A DNA stretch of 64,000 nt from Gemmatimonadota bacterium (GTDB lineage: Bacteria; Gemmatimonadota; Gemmatimonadetes; Gemmatimonadales; Gemmatimonadaceae). The translations under genes and the position numbers were made by a program. Shown in pieces: positions 9,385 through 18,866 of this stretch. Every line of letters starts with the position of its first letter. Position 1 is the stretch's first letter. The notes beneath the pieces were generated by a model, which saw only the letters and a program-made list of their open reading frames with translations, searched no databases and was not told where the DNA came from. The stretch is from positions 47,723 through 111,722 of the forward strand of contig JACPPC010000004.1 in NCBI GenBank assembly GCA_016191225.1, given 5' to 3'.

Positions 9385-9425
9385 GCGCCTTGGGCGGACG
9401 GAAGGGCGAGGAAGATGAAGGGGGC

Positions 9426-9650
9426 GCAACCACGAGGAGCACGGAGGAGCACGGCGGAGCAGGGAGGAGACAAGGTCAAGGGCAACTGACGTCCTGCGAA
9501 CACTCCACGCGGGCCGGCGGTGGTCTTCGGGGGCGGATCTCGGCTTGCGGGCCCCCCCGACGCCGGCAGTTGTGTCGTCCGTGCTCTTCCGTGGTGGTGC
9601 GCCGTGGCTCCGCGGTCGCGCCCTGCTCCTGTTCCGCGCGGTTCCCTCAT
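9426..9650. repeat. Intergenic element with inverted CACGGAGGA-rich arms
   Basis: The left arm (about 9426-9475) is built from repeats of ACGAGGAGCACGGAGGAGCACGG type. The right arm (about 9571-9650) carries a divergent version of the same sequence in reverse orientation (GTGCTCTTCCGTGGTGG, CCGTGGCTCCGCGG). Roughly 100 bases separate them. The whole lies between two convergent genes and holds no credible coding sequence. It resembles the dispersed CACGGAGGA-type intergenic repeats found in many high-GC genomes, possibly a non-autonomous palindromic element. Confidence 0.4.
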
Positions 9651-9660
9651 GCGCTCGCCC

Positions 9661-10542
9661 CTACGTCGCGACAGCCGCGTCCTCCGGATCGACCCGCGTC
9701 CCCCGTTGCAGCAGCAGCACCGCCACCGCGATCAGCGCCCCCCCCGCCAGCGTCCGCCCGGTGATCGGCTGCCCGAGCAGGAGCGCCGCCAGCACGCTCG
9801 TCCAGAACGGCTCCACCGTGCAGACGATGGCCGTGCGCACCGGCCCCAGCACCGCGAGGCCGCGCAGGAAGAGCAGGAACGCCGCGGTGGTGCACACCAG
9901 CGCGAGGAGGAGCGCCACTCCCCACGTGCGGGCGGCCATCGGCACCCACAGCGAGCCGTCGAACGCGGCCCACGCGCCGAAGATCACCGCCGCCCCCACG
10001 CTCAGCCACGCCGTGGTCGCCGCCGCGCTTGTCGCGTGACGCATCCGGTCCAGCAGCGGGATGTAGATCGCGTACGCCAGCGCCGCCGCGATCACCATCG
10101 TCACGCCGATCGGGTCGAGCGCGCCGGCTCCCGGCGATCCCACCATCACGGCGATGCCGCCGAGCGCCAGCGCCAGCGCCGCCACCCGCGGCCCGGTGAG
10201 CCGCTCCGTGCCCCGCAGCGCGGCGATCACGGCGACGAACGCCGGGTACGTATAGAACAGGAACGCCTCGGTCGACGCAGGGACCCATCGCAGCGCCACG
10301 AGGGTGAGGGTGGTCACGATCGCCTGCCCGCCGCCGCCGAGCAGGACGATCCGCCACCGCACCGCCGGCGGCATGGAGAACGCGGCGCGCCCGCCGGCCG
10401 CGAGCAGCAGCACCGGCGCCGCGAGCAGGTAGCGCCACATGATCAGTGCCTCGAGGCTGGTGCCGGTGCCCGTGCCCAGCAGGCTCAAGGTGCTCACCGA
10501 GCCGAAGCAGCAGGCGCTGGCGGCCACCACCAGCGTCGCCAC
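9661..10542 (-). CDS. EamA/DMT family transporter
   Basis: 293 residues with about ten hydrophobic helices in two similar halves, the EamA (DMT) layout. Typical features are the early ALIMWRYLLA segment, FLFYTYPAFVAVIAAL in helix 4, and the second-half VCTVEPFWTSVLAALLLGQPIT, which matches the family's conserved P-hh-hh-GxxxLGE-type region. These transporters export amino acids, nucleosides or other small metabolites; the substrate is unknown. It lies 63 bases downstream of mgtE on the same strand. Confidence 0.88.
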   Translation of the reverse strand: MATLVVAASACCFGSVSTLSLLGTGTGTSLEALIMWRYLLAAPVLLLAAGGRAAFSMPPAVRWRIVLLGGGGQAIVTTLTLVALRWVPASTEAFLFYTYPAFVAVIAALRGTERLTGPRVAALALALGGIAVMVGSPGAGALDPIGVTMVIAAALAYAIYIPLLDRMRHATSAAATTAWLSVGAAVIFGAWAAFDGSLWVPMAARTWGVALLLALVCTTAAFLLFLRGLAVLGPVRTAIVCTVEPFWTSVLAALLLGQPITGRTLAGGALIAVAVLLLQRGTRVDPEDAAVAT

Positions 10543-10605
10543 CAGCGGTGACCGGCCGGCGCGCGTGCCCCCCTCCGTGCCGGCCGGCGGCTCAGCCAGC
10601 GGACG

Positions 10606-12027
10606 TCATCCCATGTACTTCCCGAGCACCGCGAGCGCGACGGTGAAGTAGATGATGAGGCCGGTCACGTCCACCAGCGTGGCGACGAACGGCGCGCTTG
10701 CGCTGGCCGGGTCGAAGCCCATCCGCCGCAGCGCGAACGGCAGCATCGAGCCGGTGAGGGACCCGAACGTCACGATCCCCACCATCGCCAGGAAGACATT
10801 GAGCGCCACGAGCAGGTAGGGGACGCCCCCCGCGCCGTAGTCGTACAGCCCGAGCGTCTGCCAGGCGATGATGCGCAGCACCCCGATCGCGCCCAGCAAC
10901 GAGCCCAGCGCCATCCCGCTCGGCAGCTCGCGCAGGGCCACCCGCCACCAGTCGCGCAGCCGCACCTCCTTGAGGGCCATGGCCCGCGTGATCAGCGACG
11001 TCGCCTGCGACCCCGAGTTGCCACCCCCGCTCATCACCAGCGGCACGAACAGCATCAGCACCGGGAGCTTCTGCAGCTCGCTGTCGAAGTGCTGGAGGGC
11101 GCTGGTGGTGAACATCTCGCTCACCATCAGGATGCTGAGCCAGCCGGCGCGCTTCCTGAGCATCCCGACGATGCTGATCTGCATGTACGGCTCGTCGAGC
11201 GCCTCCATGCCGCCCAGCTTCTGCACGTCCTCGGTCTGCTCCTCCTGGATCGCGTCGATCACGTCGTCGACGGTGACGATGCCAAGGATGCGCTCGCCGT
11301 CGTCGACCACGGGAATGGCCACGAGGTCGTACTCGGCGATCAGCCGGGCGACCTCCTCGCGATCGGAGGCGGGATGCACGTGCCGCACCTCGGTGTGCAT
11401 CACGTCGCCCACCCGCGCCCCCTCGGCTCCCGCCAGCAGCTCCTTCAGCGAGAGCACGCCGCGAATGCGGCCCTCCTCGCTCACCACGTAGATCGCGTAG
11501 AGCACTTCCTTGCGGCCCCCGCGGGCGAGGGCCCGCACCTCCCCCAGCGCCTGCTCGATCGTGCGCCCCTCGTTCACGGCGACGAACTCGGTCGTCATCA
11601 GCCCGCCGGCCGAGTCCTGCGGGAAGGCGAGCAGCGTGCGGGTGACGCGCCGCTGCGCGACCGGGAGTTCCTCGAGGATCTCCCCCGCGGTCTCCTCGTC
11701 GAGTTCCTCGAGCACGTCGGCGCGCTCGTCGTCCGTCATCTCGGTGACGAGCTCGGCGGCGTCCTCCGCGCTCATCGTCTCGAGGATCTCGGCCCGGAGG
11801 TCCTCGTTGAGGTACTCGAGCACGGTGGCGGCGCGCTCGGGGCCGAGGGCGTCGAGGAGGGCGCGCACCTTGTCGCGCGGCAGGACCTCGGCCACGTCGG
11901 CGAGGTCGGCCGGGTGCAGGTCCTCGGTTTCCGCCGCGACGTCCGCCGGCGACTCGCGGAGCATCGTCAGGATGTCGGGCGCGAGGAGCGCGCTGATCGG
12001 ATGCTCGTCCGGATGCTCGTGCGGCAT
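10606..12027 (-). CDS. mgtE: Magnesium transporter MgtE
   Basis: 473 residues in the standard MgtE order: helical N domain (~15-150, repeats of the LEEL/ILE type), two CBS domains (~155-285, including IPVVDDGERILGIVTVDDVIDAI), the plug helix, and a five-helix membrane domain (~305-473). That last part carries the ion-path signature GGNSGSQA. MgtE is a dimeric Mg2+ channel gated by Mg2+ bound to the cytosolic domains. A GC-rich hairpin (12061-12084) lies in its 5' region, but no M-box riboswitch could be recognised there. Confidence 0.96.
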   Translation of the reverse strand: MPHEHPDEHPISALLAPDILTMLRESPADVAAETEDLHPADLADVAEVLPRDKVRALLDALGPERAATVLEYLNEDLRAEILETMSAEDAAELVTEMTDDERADVLEELDEETAGEILEELPVAQRRVTRTLLAFPQDSAGGLMTTEFVAVNEGRTIEQALGEVRALARGGRKEVLYAIYVVSEEGRIRGVLSLKELLAGAEGARVGDVMHTEVRHVHPASDREEVARLIAEYDLVAIPVVDDGERILGIVTVDDVIDAIQEEQTEDVQKLGGMEALDEPYMQISIVGMLRKRAGWLSILMVSEMFTTSALQHFDSELQKLPVLMLFVPLVMSGGGNSGSQATSLITRAMALKEVRLRDWWRVALRELPSGMALGSLLGAIGVLRIIAWQTLGLYDYGAGGVPYLLVALNVFLAMVGIVTFGSLTGSMLPFALRRMGFDPASASAPFVATLVDVTGLIIYFTVALAVLGKYMG

Positions 12028-12268
12028 GTCAACCTCGGCCGTTCGGGTTCACGAGCGCGGGCGCCCTCCACGCGCTGGAGGCGCTTGCGGTGCGGCAACT
12101 TACGCCCGGCGTCGCGGCGCTACAACCGCCCCGGCGCGGGGCGCCAGGCGCTGCTGCAAACCCTTTTGAAACTACGCCTGTCGAAGTCTGCGTGGTTCGC
12201 TCCCGCAACGTGGCCCGGCTGGGGATCCGGGGGCCGCGTTTCACCTTTCGCCGCCCCTGGAACGACGC

Positions 12269-14900
12269 ATGCGCCGCCCGCCGGTCGCCCTGCTCCTGCT
12301 CGTCGTCACGCTCCCGCGCGCGGCCCAAGCCGCGGCGCAGGAGCCTGGCCCCGATCTCGCGCAGGCGCGCACGCCCGGGGGCGGTGCCGTTGCGGCCGCC
12401 CCCGCTCCCACCGGCCCGCGCGCGGGCCCGACCTCGGCGGTGGCGACACGGGCGACGGCGCCGCACGTGCTCGCCGCCCGCGAGGACGATCCCCTCTGGG
12501 CGAAGGCCCAGCTGATCGACGGGTTCAAGGTGTTCGACCCGGCGGAGGACGGCGAGCCGCAGTTCCGCACCACGGCCAGGATCGCCTACGATGCGAAGAA
12601 CCTGTACGTCCTCGTGCGGATGCACGACAACCACCCCGACAGCATCGTGTCGCTGCTCAGCCGCCGCGATGTCCGGACGCCGTCGGAGTGGATCAAGATC
12701 ATGGTGGACCCCTACCACGACAGGCGCACCGGCGTGGAGATGGCCGTGAATCCCGCCGGCGTGAAGCGGGACTTCGCGATCTACAACGACAGCGAGGAAG
12801 ACGAGTCGTGGGACGGCGTCTGGGACGTCGTCACGCGGATCGACGGGCAGGGGTGGATCGCCGAGTTCAAGGTGCCGCTGAGCCAGCTCCGCTTCGCGAG
12901 CAAGCCATCGCACACGTTCGGCATCATGATCTGGCGTGACATCGCCCGCACGCAGGAGCGGTCGTCGTGGCCGCCGTACCGGCGCAGCAGGACCGGCCTC
13001 GCGTCGCAGTTCGGCGACGTCACGGGCATCGACGGCATCGAGACGCCGCGCCGCCTCGAGGTGGCGCCCTACAGCGTCTCCAGGAACTTCCAGCAGGAGC
13101 GCAACGTTGCCTCGCGCACGAGCTACGACCGCGTGACGAGGCAGACGGTCGGCGCCGACATCAAGGTCGGCCTGTCGTCCAACCTGACCCTCGACGCCAC
13201 GATCAACCCCGATTTCGGGCAGGTCGAGGCCGATCCCGCCGCGCTCAACCTGTCCGCCTTCGAGCTCTTCTTCCAGGAGCGCCGCCCCCTTCTTCACCGA
13301 GGGCGCCGGCATCTTCAACTCGTTCAACATCGACTGCAACAACGGCTCGTGCAGCGGGCTGTTCTATCCCCGCCGCGTGGGCCGCTCGCCGCAACTCGCC
13401 GGCTACTACGGCGACGCCACCACCCCGCAGTTCACGCCGATCCTCGCCGCGACCAAGGTATCGGGGCGGCTGCCGAGCGGGCTCAGCATCGGCATCCTCG
13501 ACGCCGTCACCGAGCGGGTCGGGGCCCCCGGCGGCCAGACCGTCGAGCCGCAGGCGAACTACTTCGTCACCCGGCTGATGCAGGACCTGCGCGGCGGCAA
13601 CTCGGGCCTCGGCATGATCGTCACGGCCACCAACCGCAGCCTCGACCCCGACAGCGACCCGTACCTGCGCCGCTCGGCCTACACCGGAGGCGTCGACTTC
13701 CGCCACCGGTTCGCCTCCAACCAGTACGCGGTCAGCGGCTGGGTGGTGGGCTCGCAGGTGAGCGGGTCGGACTCGGCGATCGCCCGGCTGCAGCGCAACA
13801 GCTCCCACGGCTACCTGCGCCCCGGGAGCGGCCTCGACTACGACCCCACGCGCACCAGCCTGTCGGGCGGCGCCGCGCAGCTCGCCCTGAGCAAGATCGG
13901 CGGGGGCATCGTGCGGTTCGAGGTCAACTACCAGCACGTGTCGCCCGGCTTCGAGATCAACGACCTCGGGTTCCAGTCGCGCGTCGACCAGCAGGGCCTC
14001 TCGGGGTGGATGGGGCTGCAGATGCTGACCCCCACTGCGCTCTACCGCCGCTGGTACCTGAACTTCAACGCCTGGCGCGGGTGGACCAGCAATGGCCTGC
14101 CGATCAACTTCGGCGGCAATATCAACAGCTACATGCAGCTGGCGAGCTACTGGGGCGTGTTCGCCGGGATGAACGCCAACAACGTCGCTGTCGAGAGTTT
14201 CGACGACCGGTGGGCCCGCGGTGGGCCGGCCATTCGGCGGGCGCCGCAGGGATCGGCGTGGATCGGGTTCGAGGGCGACTCGCGCAAGCCGATCGTGCCC
14301 AACGTGGAGTACGACTGGTGGAACGGCGACGAGGGCAACACCAACGGGTTCTCGTTCAACCCCGGCTTCGGCTTCCGGGCGTCGAGCCGGCTCCAGGGGC
14401 AGCTCCGGGCGAGCTACACCCGCGGCACGAACGACACGCAGTGGTACGCCAACTACGGCGACCCGGGCAACGACACCACCCACTACACCTTTGCCCGGCT
14501 GGAGCAGCGCACGATCAGCATGACCGGGCGGTTCGACCTGACGATGACGCCGCGCCTGTCGCTGCAGGTGTACGCGCAGCCGTTCATCACCACCGGCCAC
14601 TGGACCCGGTGGCGCGAGCTCGGCAACGCGAAGGCCGACCGGTACAACGACCGCTTCAAGCCGTTCGCCCCCACGACCGACACGCTGGGCGACTTCAACT
14701 ACAAGCAGTTCCGCTCGAACACCGTGCTGCGGTGGGAGTACCGGCCGGGTTCCACCCTGTTCCTTGTCTGGTCGCAGGGGCGCGAGCAGTCCGACCGCGA
14801 CCTCGGGGTCTTCAACTCGCGCCAGGACGTGACGAGCCTCTTCGCCACGCAGCCAAACAACACCTTCCTGGTGAAGGCGAGCTACTGGTTCTCGATGTAG
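12269..14900 (+). pseudogene. DUF5916 domain protein (CBM9-like plus outer-membrane barrel), interrupted by a frameshift
   Basis: The first part (12269 to ~13290) encodes a signal peptide and a CBM9-like domain (DDPLWAKAQLIDGF, WIKIMVDPYHDRR) typical of DUF5916. At a run of five C at 13285-13289 the frame changes. Dropping one C restores ERRPFFTEGAG, which continues in the other frame to a beta-barrel C-terminus ending SYWFSM with terminal aromatic Met. Total length (~875 residues) and both halves are otherwise intact. Either the gene is a recent pseudogene or the assembly has one extra C; the run length makes both plausible. DUF5916 proteins are probably surface or outer-membrane proteins of unknown role. 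Confidence 0.8.
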
Positions 14901-14919
14901 GGCCGGCGCCGCGGCGTCG

Positions 14920-15126
14920 CTACTCGGTCACCACCGCTTCCGCGCCGCTCTCCACCGCGACCTCGACGTCGTCCAGGTCGAAGCCGGGGAGCACGCCATA
15001 GTAGACCGTGTAGTGGTCCTCCCACCCCTCGGCCAGGATGATGCCCAGCAGGTCCCGCGCCGCGTCGGCGTCGGGGAGCAGTACCTCGTCCTGCTTGAGG
15101 ACCGCGACGTGTCTTTTTTCGCGCAT
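14920..15126 (-). CDS. Small conserved-looking hypothetical protein
   Basis: 68 residues, acidic (about a quarter Asp/Glu), no signal peptide or membrane helix. A strong GGAGG Shine-Dalgarno sequence lies seven bases before the ATG, which supports real translation. The LLPDADAARDLLGIILAEG segment looks like a helix of a small alpha/beta fold. It converges with the DUF5916 gene. No family recognised. The 231 bases between its start and the next gene hold no further gene. Confidence 0.6.
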   Translation of the reverse strand: MREKRHVAVLKQDEVLLPDADAARDLLGIILAEGWEDHYTVYYGVLPGFDLDDVEVAVESGAEAVVTE

Positions 15127-15357
15127 CGCACCCTCCTGCGGGGTTGGACGACCGAGAGGGGACGCCGGTCATCCGGCTCCCCCTGTCCCATAGTATCGCA
15201 CGGAGCATGCCAAAGGTTTCCTCGCCTTGGTGCGGTGGCGCACGAAGGGAGGGTGTTGCCCCTTTCTTCACCTCGCCGGTGCAGCCCCCTGCGCGACGCG
15301 CACCCGCCCCGCCCGCGCACGTTGACGCGTGGGAGGCGCACCGGCGACCTTTCCCGC

Positions 15358-16245
15358 ATGCGCATCGCCTTCCTCGGACTTGGCAGCATTGGTGCCCCCA
15401 TGGCGCGGCACCTCGCGCCACCCCGGCACGCGCTCACCGTCTGGAACCGCACCCGCGCCACGGCCGACGCCTTCGCCGGTGACACCGGCGCCACCGCGGC
15501 GGCGACGGCGGCCGAGGCGGCGCGCGGCGCCGATGTCGTGATCACCTGCCTGCCGAGCTCGCGCGAGGTCGAGGCGGTGGCCGACGCGACCGACGGGCTC
15601 GTGGCGGGAATGGCCAGCGGCAGCGTGCTCGTGGACTGCACCTCGGGCGACCCGGCCGCCTCGCGCCGGCTCGCCGCCCGCCTTGCCGGCGCCGGCATTG
15701 GCTTCATGGATGCGCCGGTGAGCGGTGGCGTCGCGGGCGCCGTGCGGGGAACCCTGACGGTGATGTGCGGCGGCGACGACGCGACCTTCCGGCGCGTGCA
15801 TCCCGTGCTCGACGCCTTCGGCGAGAAGATCGTGCTCTGCGGCCCGGTCGGGGCGGGGCACGCGCTGAAGGCCGCCAACCAGGCGCTGCTCGCCGTGCAT
15901 ATCTGGTCGCTCGCCGAGGCGCTCCTCATGGCGACCAGGGCCGGCGTGTCGCCGGCGCTGGCCCTCGAGGTCATCAACGCATCGAGCGGGCGCAGCAACG
16001 CGAGCATGAACCTCTTTCCCGAGCGGGTGCTGACGCGCGCCTTCCCCCGCACCTTCAAGCTCGCCCTGCTCGACAAGGACATCGGGATCGCGGCGAGCGT
16101 GGCCCGCGAGCAGCGCGTCAGCGCCCCCCTGATGCAGCTCACCGCCGAGCTGATGAAGGTCTCGCACCAGGCCCTCGGCGAGGACGCCGACCACGTCGAG
16201 GCGGTGAAGGTCGTGGAGCAGTGGTCCAGCCAGGAGATCGCATGA
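15358..16245 (+). CDS. NAD(P)-dependent oxidoreductase, 3-hydroxyisobutyrate dehydrogenase family
   Basis: 295 residues. N-terminal Rossmann fold GLGSIGAPMA, substrate-binding DAPVSGG at ~120, and GAGHALKAANQ at ~170 with the catalytic lysine characterise beta-hydroxyacid dehydrogenases (HIBADH, tartronate semialdehyde reductase, GlyR1-like). Exact substrate is undetermined. The stop overlaps the ATG of the next gene by four bases, so the two are one transcriptional unit. Confidence 0.9.
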   Translation: MRIAFLGLGSIGAPMARHLAPPRHALTVWNRTRATADAFAGDTGATAAATAAEAARGADVVITCLPSSREVEAVADATDGLVAGMASGSVLVDCTSGDPAASRRLAARLAGAGIGFMDAPVSGGVAGAVRGTLTVMCGGDDATFRRVHPVLDAFGEKIVLCGPVGAGHALKAANQALLAVHIWSLAEALLMATRAGVSPALALEVINASSGRSNASMNLFPERVLTRAFPRTFKLALLDKDIGIAASVAREQRVSAPLMQLTAELMKVSHQALGEDADHVEAVKVVEQWSSQEIA

Positions 16246-17504
16246 CGAGCCTCGCCACCCCGCCCGCCGCCGCCCGCCGTCCCGCCACGAGCGTGGAGGG
16301 GATACGTTCCCACTTCCCGGCGCTCGAGCGCCGGCACAACGGCCACCCCGTGGCGTACTTCGACGGGCCGGGGGGAACGCAGGTGCCGGTGATGGTCACC
16401 GACGCGATCACCGACTACCTGCTGCACCACAACGCCAACACGCACTGGGCCTATCCCACGAGCGTCGAGACCGACCGGATGGTGGCACAGTCGCGCGTGG
16501 TGCTGGCCGACTTCGTGAACGGCTCGCCCGACGAGATCGCCTTCGGCATGAACATGACGACGCTGACCTTCCACCTCGCGCGCGCCCTTGGCCGCGGCTG
16601 GGGGAAGGGCGACGAAGTCGTGATCACCGAGCTCGACCACCACGCCAACCAGGCGCCCTGGCGTGCGCTCGAGCGGGAGCGGGGGATCACGATTCGCGTG
16701 GTGCGCGTGGACCCGGCCACCGGCCAGCTCGAGTGGGGCGACCTGGAAACGGCGCTCTCGGCGAAGACGAGGCTGCTGGCGATCGGCGCGGCGTCGAACG
16801 CCCTCGGCACGGTGAACGACGTGGCCGCGGCCGCAGCCCTCGCCCGGGCAGTCGGCGCCCTGACCTTCGTGGACGCGGTGCACTACGCGCCGCACCACCT
16901 CGTGGACGTGCAGGCCATGGGGTGCGACCTGCTCGCCTGCTCGGCGTACAAGTTCTACGGGCCGCACCTCGGCGTCGTGTGGGGGCGCAAGGCGCTGCTG
17001 CAGCACCTCGACGTGCCCAGGCTCGACCCGGCGCCGAACACGGTTCCCGACCGGCTCGAGACCGGCACGCAGAGCCACGAGGGGATGGTGGGTAGCGCGG
17101 CCGCGGTCGAGTTCATGGCGGGGATCGGCGACGGGGCGACTCGTCGCGAGCGCCTGGTGCACGCGTTCGAGGCGATGCACGAGCGGCAGGCGGCGCTGCT
17201 CGAGCGGATGTGGATCGGCCTCTCGTCGATTCGCGGCGTGCAGACGTACGGCCCGATCCCCGGGCAGCCGCGCACGAGCACGATCAGCTTCACCGTCGAC
17301 GGCCGGAAGTCCGAGGACGTGGCACTGGCGCTCGCCGGGCTCGGGGTGTTCGTGAGCCACGGCGACTTCTACGCGTCGACGGTGGTGGAGAAGCTCGGTT
17401 TCGGCGCGGACGGCCTCGTGCGGGCCGGTGCCGCGTGCTACACGACGACGAGCGAGGTGGAGCGGCTCATTGGCGGCGTGCAGGAGATCGTCGGCCGGGG
17501 GTAG
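16242..17504 (+). CDS. Cysteine desulfurase-like class V aminotransferase
   Basis: 420-residue PLP enzyme of the class V fold. The PLP lysine is K237 in SAYKFYG; TELDHHAN and TFVDAVHYAPH are the usual cofactor-contact segments. GTQSHEG near 285 and length match the SufS-like group with VC1184 (TIGR01976 type), rather than true IscS/SufS. No Fe-S assembly gene is nearby, so a sulfur-transfer role is not supported by context. Start ATG overlaps the upstream stop (ATGA). Confidence 0.85.
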   Translation: MTSLATPPAAARRPATSVEGIRSHFPALERRHNGHPVAYFDGPGGTQVPVMVTDAITDYLLHHNANTHWAYPTSVETDRMVAQSRVVLADFVNGSPDEIAFGMNMTTLTFHLARALGRGWGKGDEVVITELDHHANQAPWRALERERGITIRVVRVDPATGQLEWGDLETALSAKTRLLAIGAASNALGTVNDVAAAAALARAVGALTFVDAVHYAPHHLVDVQAMGCDLLACSAYKFYGPHLGVVWGRKALLQHLDVPRLDPAPNTVPDRLETGTQSHEGMVGSAAAVEFMAGIGDGATRRERLVHAFEAMHERQAALLERMWIGLSSIRGVQTYGPIPGQPRTSTISFTVDGRKSEDVALALAGLGVFVSHGDFYASTVVEKLGFGADGLVRAGAACYTTTSEVERLIGGVQEIVGRG

Positions 17505-17532
17505 CGGACGGGAGGGAGACGAGGGCTGGGGC

Positions 17533-17627
17533 GGAGCCGACCCCCGGGACAGCGGGCGATGGCGGACGGGACGGAGGAATCCGTGGCAGCAGACCGTCGT
17601 GGTCCCGGATGCGCAGCGGGTCGGCTC
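17533..17627. repeat. Structured palindromic element between convergent genes
   Basis: GAGCCGACCC at 17533-17542 pairs perfectly with GGGTCGGCTC at 17618-17627. Just inside, CCGGGAC pairs with GTCCCGG, and the centre holds further short complementary segments. Together they could fold into one long hairpin between two converging genes. It could be a bidirectional terminator or a degenerate repeat; no T-run follows. Confidence 0.35.
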
Positions 17628-17660
17628 CCCTCTCCATCCTTGCCGCGGCTCCGGCGCTCC

Positions 17661-18821
17661 CTACCTGGCCCGGGGCTGCAGCGTGGGGGCGAGCGCCGGC
17701 ACGAACGGCTCGTACCTCGACCCCGGGCTCCACAGGATCCACCCCTCGTAGCCCGCGTCGTAGGTCGCGCGCATTTGCTCCTTCACCTCGGCCGCCGTGT
17801 ACTCCGGCTTGCCGATCGAGAACGCCTGCAGCCACGGCCGGACGGCGGTGCGCCCGGCGATGCCGAGCCTGAGGTTGCGCTCGCGGGCCCGCTTGATCGC
17901 CGAGTGCACCACCAGGTACGGCTCGGCGTTTGGGCGCGCCGCGCCGAACGCGCCCCGCGGGTAGTGCGAGGGGTACACCATGGGCAGCAGCACGTCGCTC
18001 ACCGGCGCGAGCAGCTCCCACTGCTGGGCCACCTCGAGGGGACCGGCGATCGACGTCACGAGCCCGAAAACGTCCGCCGTGGTGCGCACGTTGCGCTTGC
18101 CAAGCCGCGCGTGCGCGAGGGCGAGGAACTCGGCGATCGTCTGCGGCTTGGGGGTGCCGCTCGCGCCGGGAAAGACCTGAGCGGGGAGGCTCCTGTACGG
18201 CTCCGGGAAGCGGATGTAGTCGAACTGCACCTCGGGAAAGCCGAGCGCCGCGAGTTCCTCGGCCACGCCAAGGTTGTACTCCCACAGCTCGCGGTTGTAC
18301 GGGTTCACCCAGGCGAGTCCCTTGTGGTCGCGCCAGATCCCCCCGTCGGCCTTGCGAATCGTCCACGCCGGGTTCACGCGCGCCGTGACCGAGTCCTTGA
18401 AGACGACGATGCGCGCGATCGCGAGGATCTGGTGCGCCTTGAGCGTGTCGAGCAGCGCCTTGAGGTCGCGCACCTTGCCGGAGGTGCCGGCGTTGCGCGC
18501 CAGGGCGGGGTTGCGCGACTCGTAGTTGAGCCCGAACTCGTCCTTCATGTCGAGCACGAGGGCGTTGACCTCCGTGCGGTCGGCCAGGTCGATGAATTGC
18601 CGCATCCGCCTCGCGCTCTGCGCCGCCCACCGGTTCACGTACAGCCCGCGCACGATCGGCGTGTCGAGCGCGGCGGCACGCGACGGTGCGTGCGCGGCGG
18701 CGGCGGCGGCCGGGGCAGCGGGCGCGGAGGCGGGCGATCGCGCCGGGGCGGGCGCCTGGACGGCGGCCGGCGCGGGCGACTGCGCCTGGAGCGCGGCCGC
18801 GAGCACGAGGGAGAAGGTCAT
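17661..18821 (-). CDS. Secreted putative glycoside hydrolase (DUF4015/GHL family)
   Basis: 386 residues. A signal peptide (to about AAALQAQS) and an Ala/Pro-rich linker (~15-50) precede a TIM-barrel domain. Family features: RGLYVNRWAAQSARR, LVLDMKDEFG, and EVQFDYIRFPE, the last carrying the conserved barrel Asp of the DUF4015 group, then LLPMVYPSHYPRG and GWILWSPGSRY. The family is related to GH13-like hydrolases, but substrates are mostly unknown. Diverges from the lipoprotein gene to the right, with a 45-base shared promoter region. Confidence 0.85.
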   Translation of the reverse strand: MTFSLVLAAALQAQSPAPAAVQAPAPARSPASAPAAPAAAAAAHAPSRAAALDTPIVRGLYVNRWAAQSARRMRQFIDLADRTEVNALVLDMKDEFGLNYESRNPALARNAGTSGKVRDLKALLDTLKAHQILAIARIVVFKDSVTARVNPAWTIRKADGGIWRDHKGLAWVNPYNRELWEYNLGVAEELAALGFPEVQFDYIRFPEPYRSLPAQVFPGASGTPKPQTIAEFLALAHARLGKRNVRTTADVFGLVTSIAGPLEVAQQWELLAPVSDVLLPMVYPSHYPRGAFGAARPNAEPYLVVHSAIKRARERNLRLGIAGRTAVRPWLQAFSIGKPEYTAAEVKEQMRATYDAGYEGWILWSPGSRYEPFVPALAPTLQPRAR

Positions 18822-18830
18822 GGGACGCGG

Positions 18831-18860
18831 AATCTAGCGGGGCCGCCAACCTCGTATATT
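18831..18860. promoter_or_regulatory. Back-to-back -10 boxes of a divergent gene pair
   Basis: Minus-sense TAGATT (18831-18836) lies 9 bases before the leftward ATG. Plus-sense TATATT (18855-18860) lies 6 bases before the rightward ATG. Both match TANNNT and leave almost no room for a leader, so transcription may begin at or next to each start codon. Confidence 0.45.
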
Positions 18861-18866
18861 CACGGC

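Noticed and set aside
11089..12268. Rightward open frame antisense to mgtE
   Set aside because: mgtE is unmistakable on the other strand; the frame gives His/Leu/Val/Arg-rich low-quality protein.
12028..12268. Possible M-box riboswitch before mgtE
   Set aside because: Only one short hairpin (12061-12084) could be drawn; the conserved M-box core was not recognisable.
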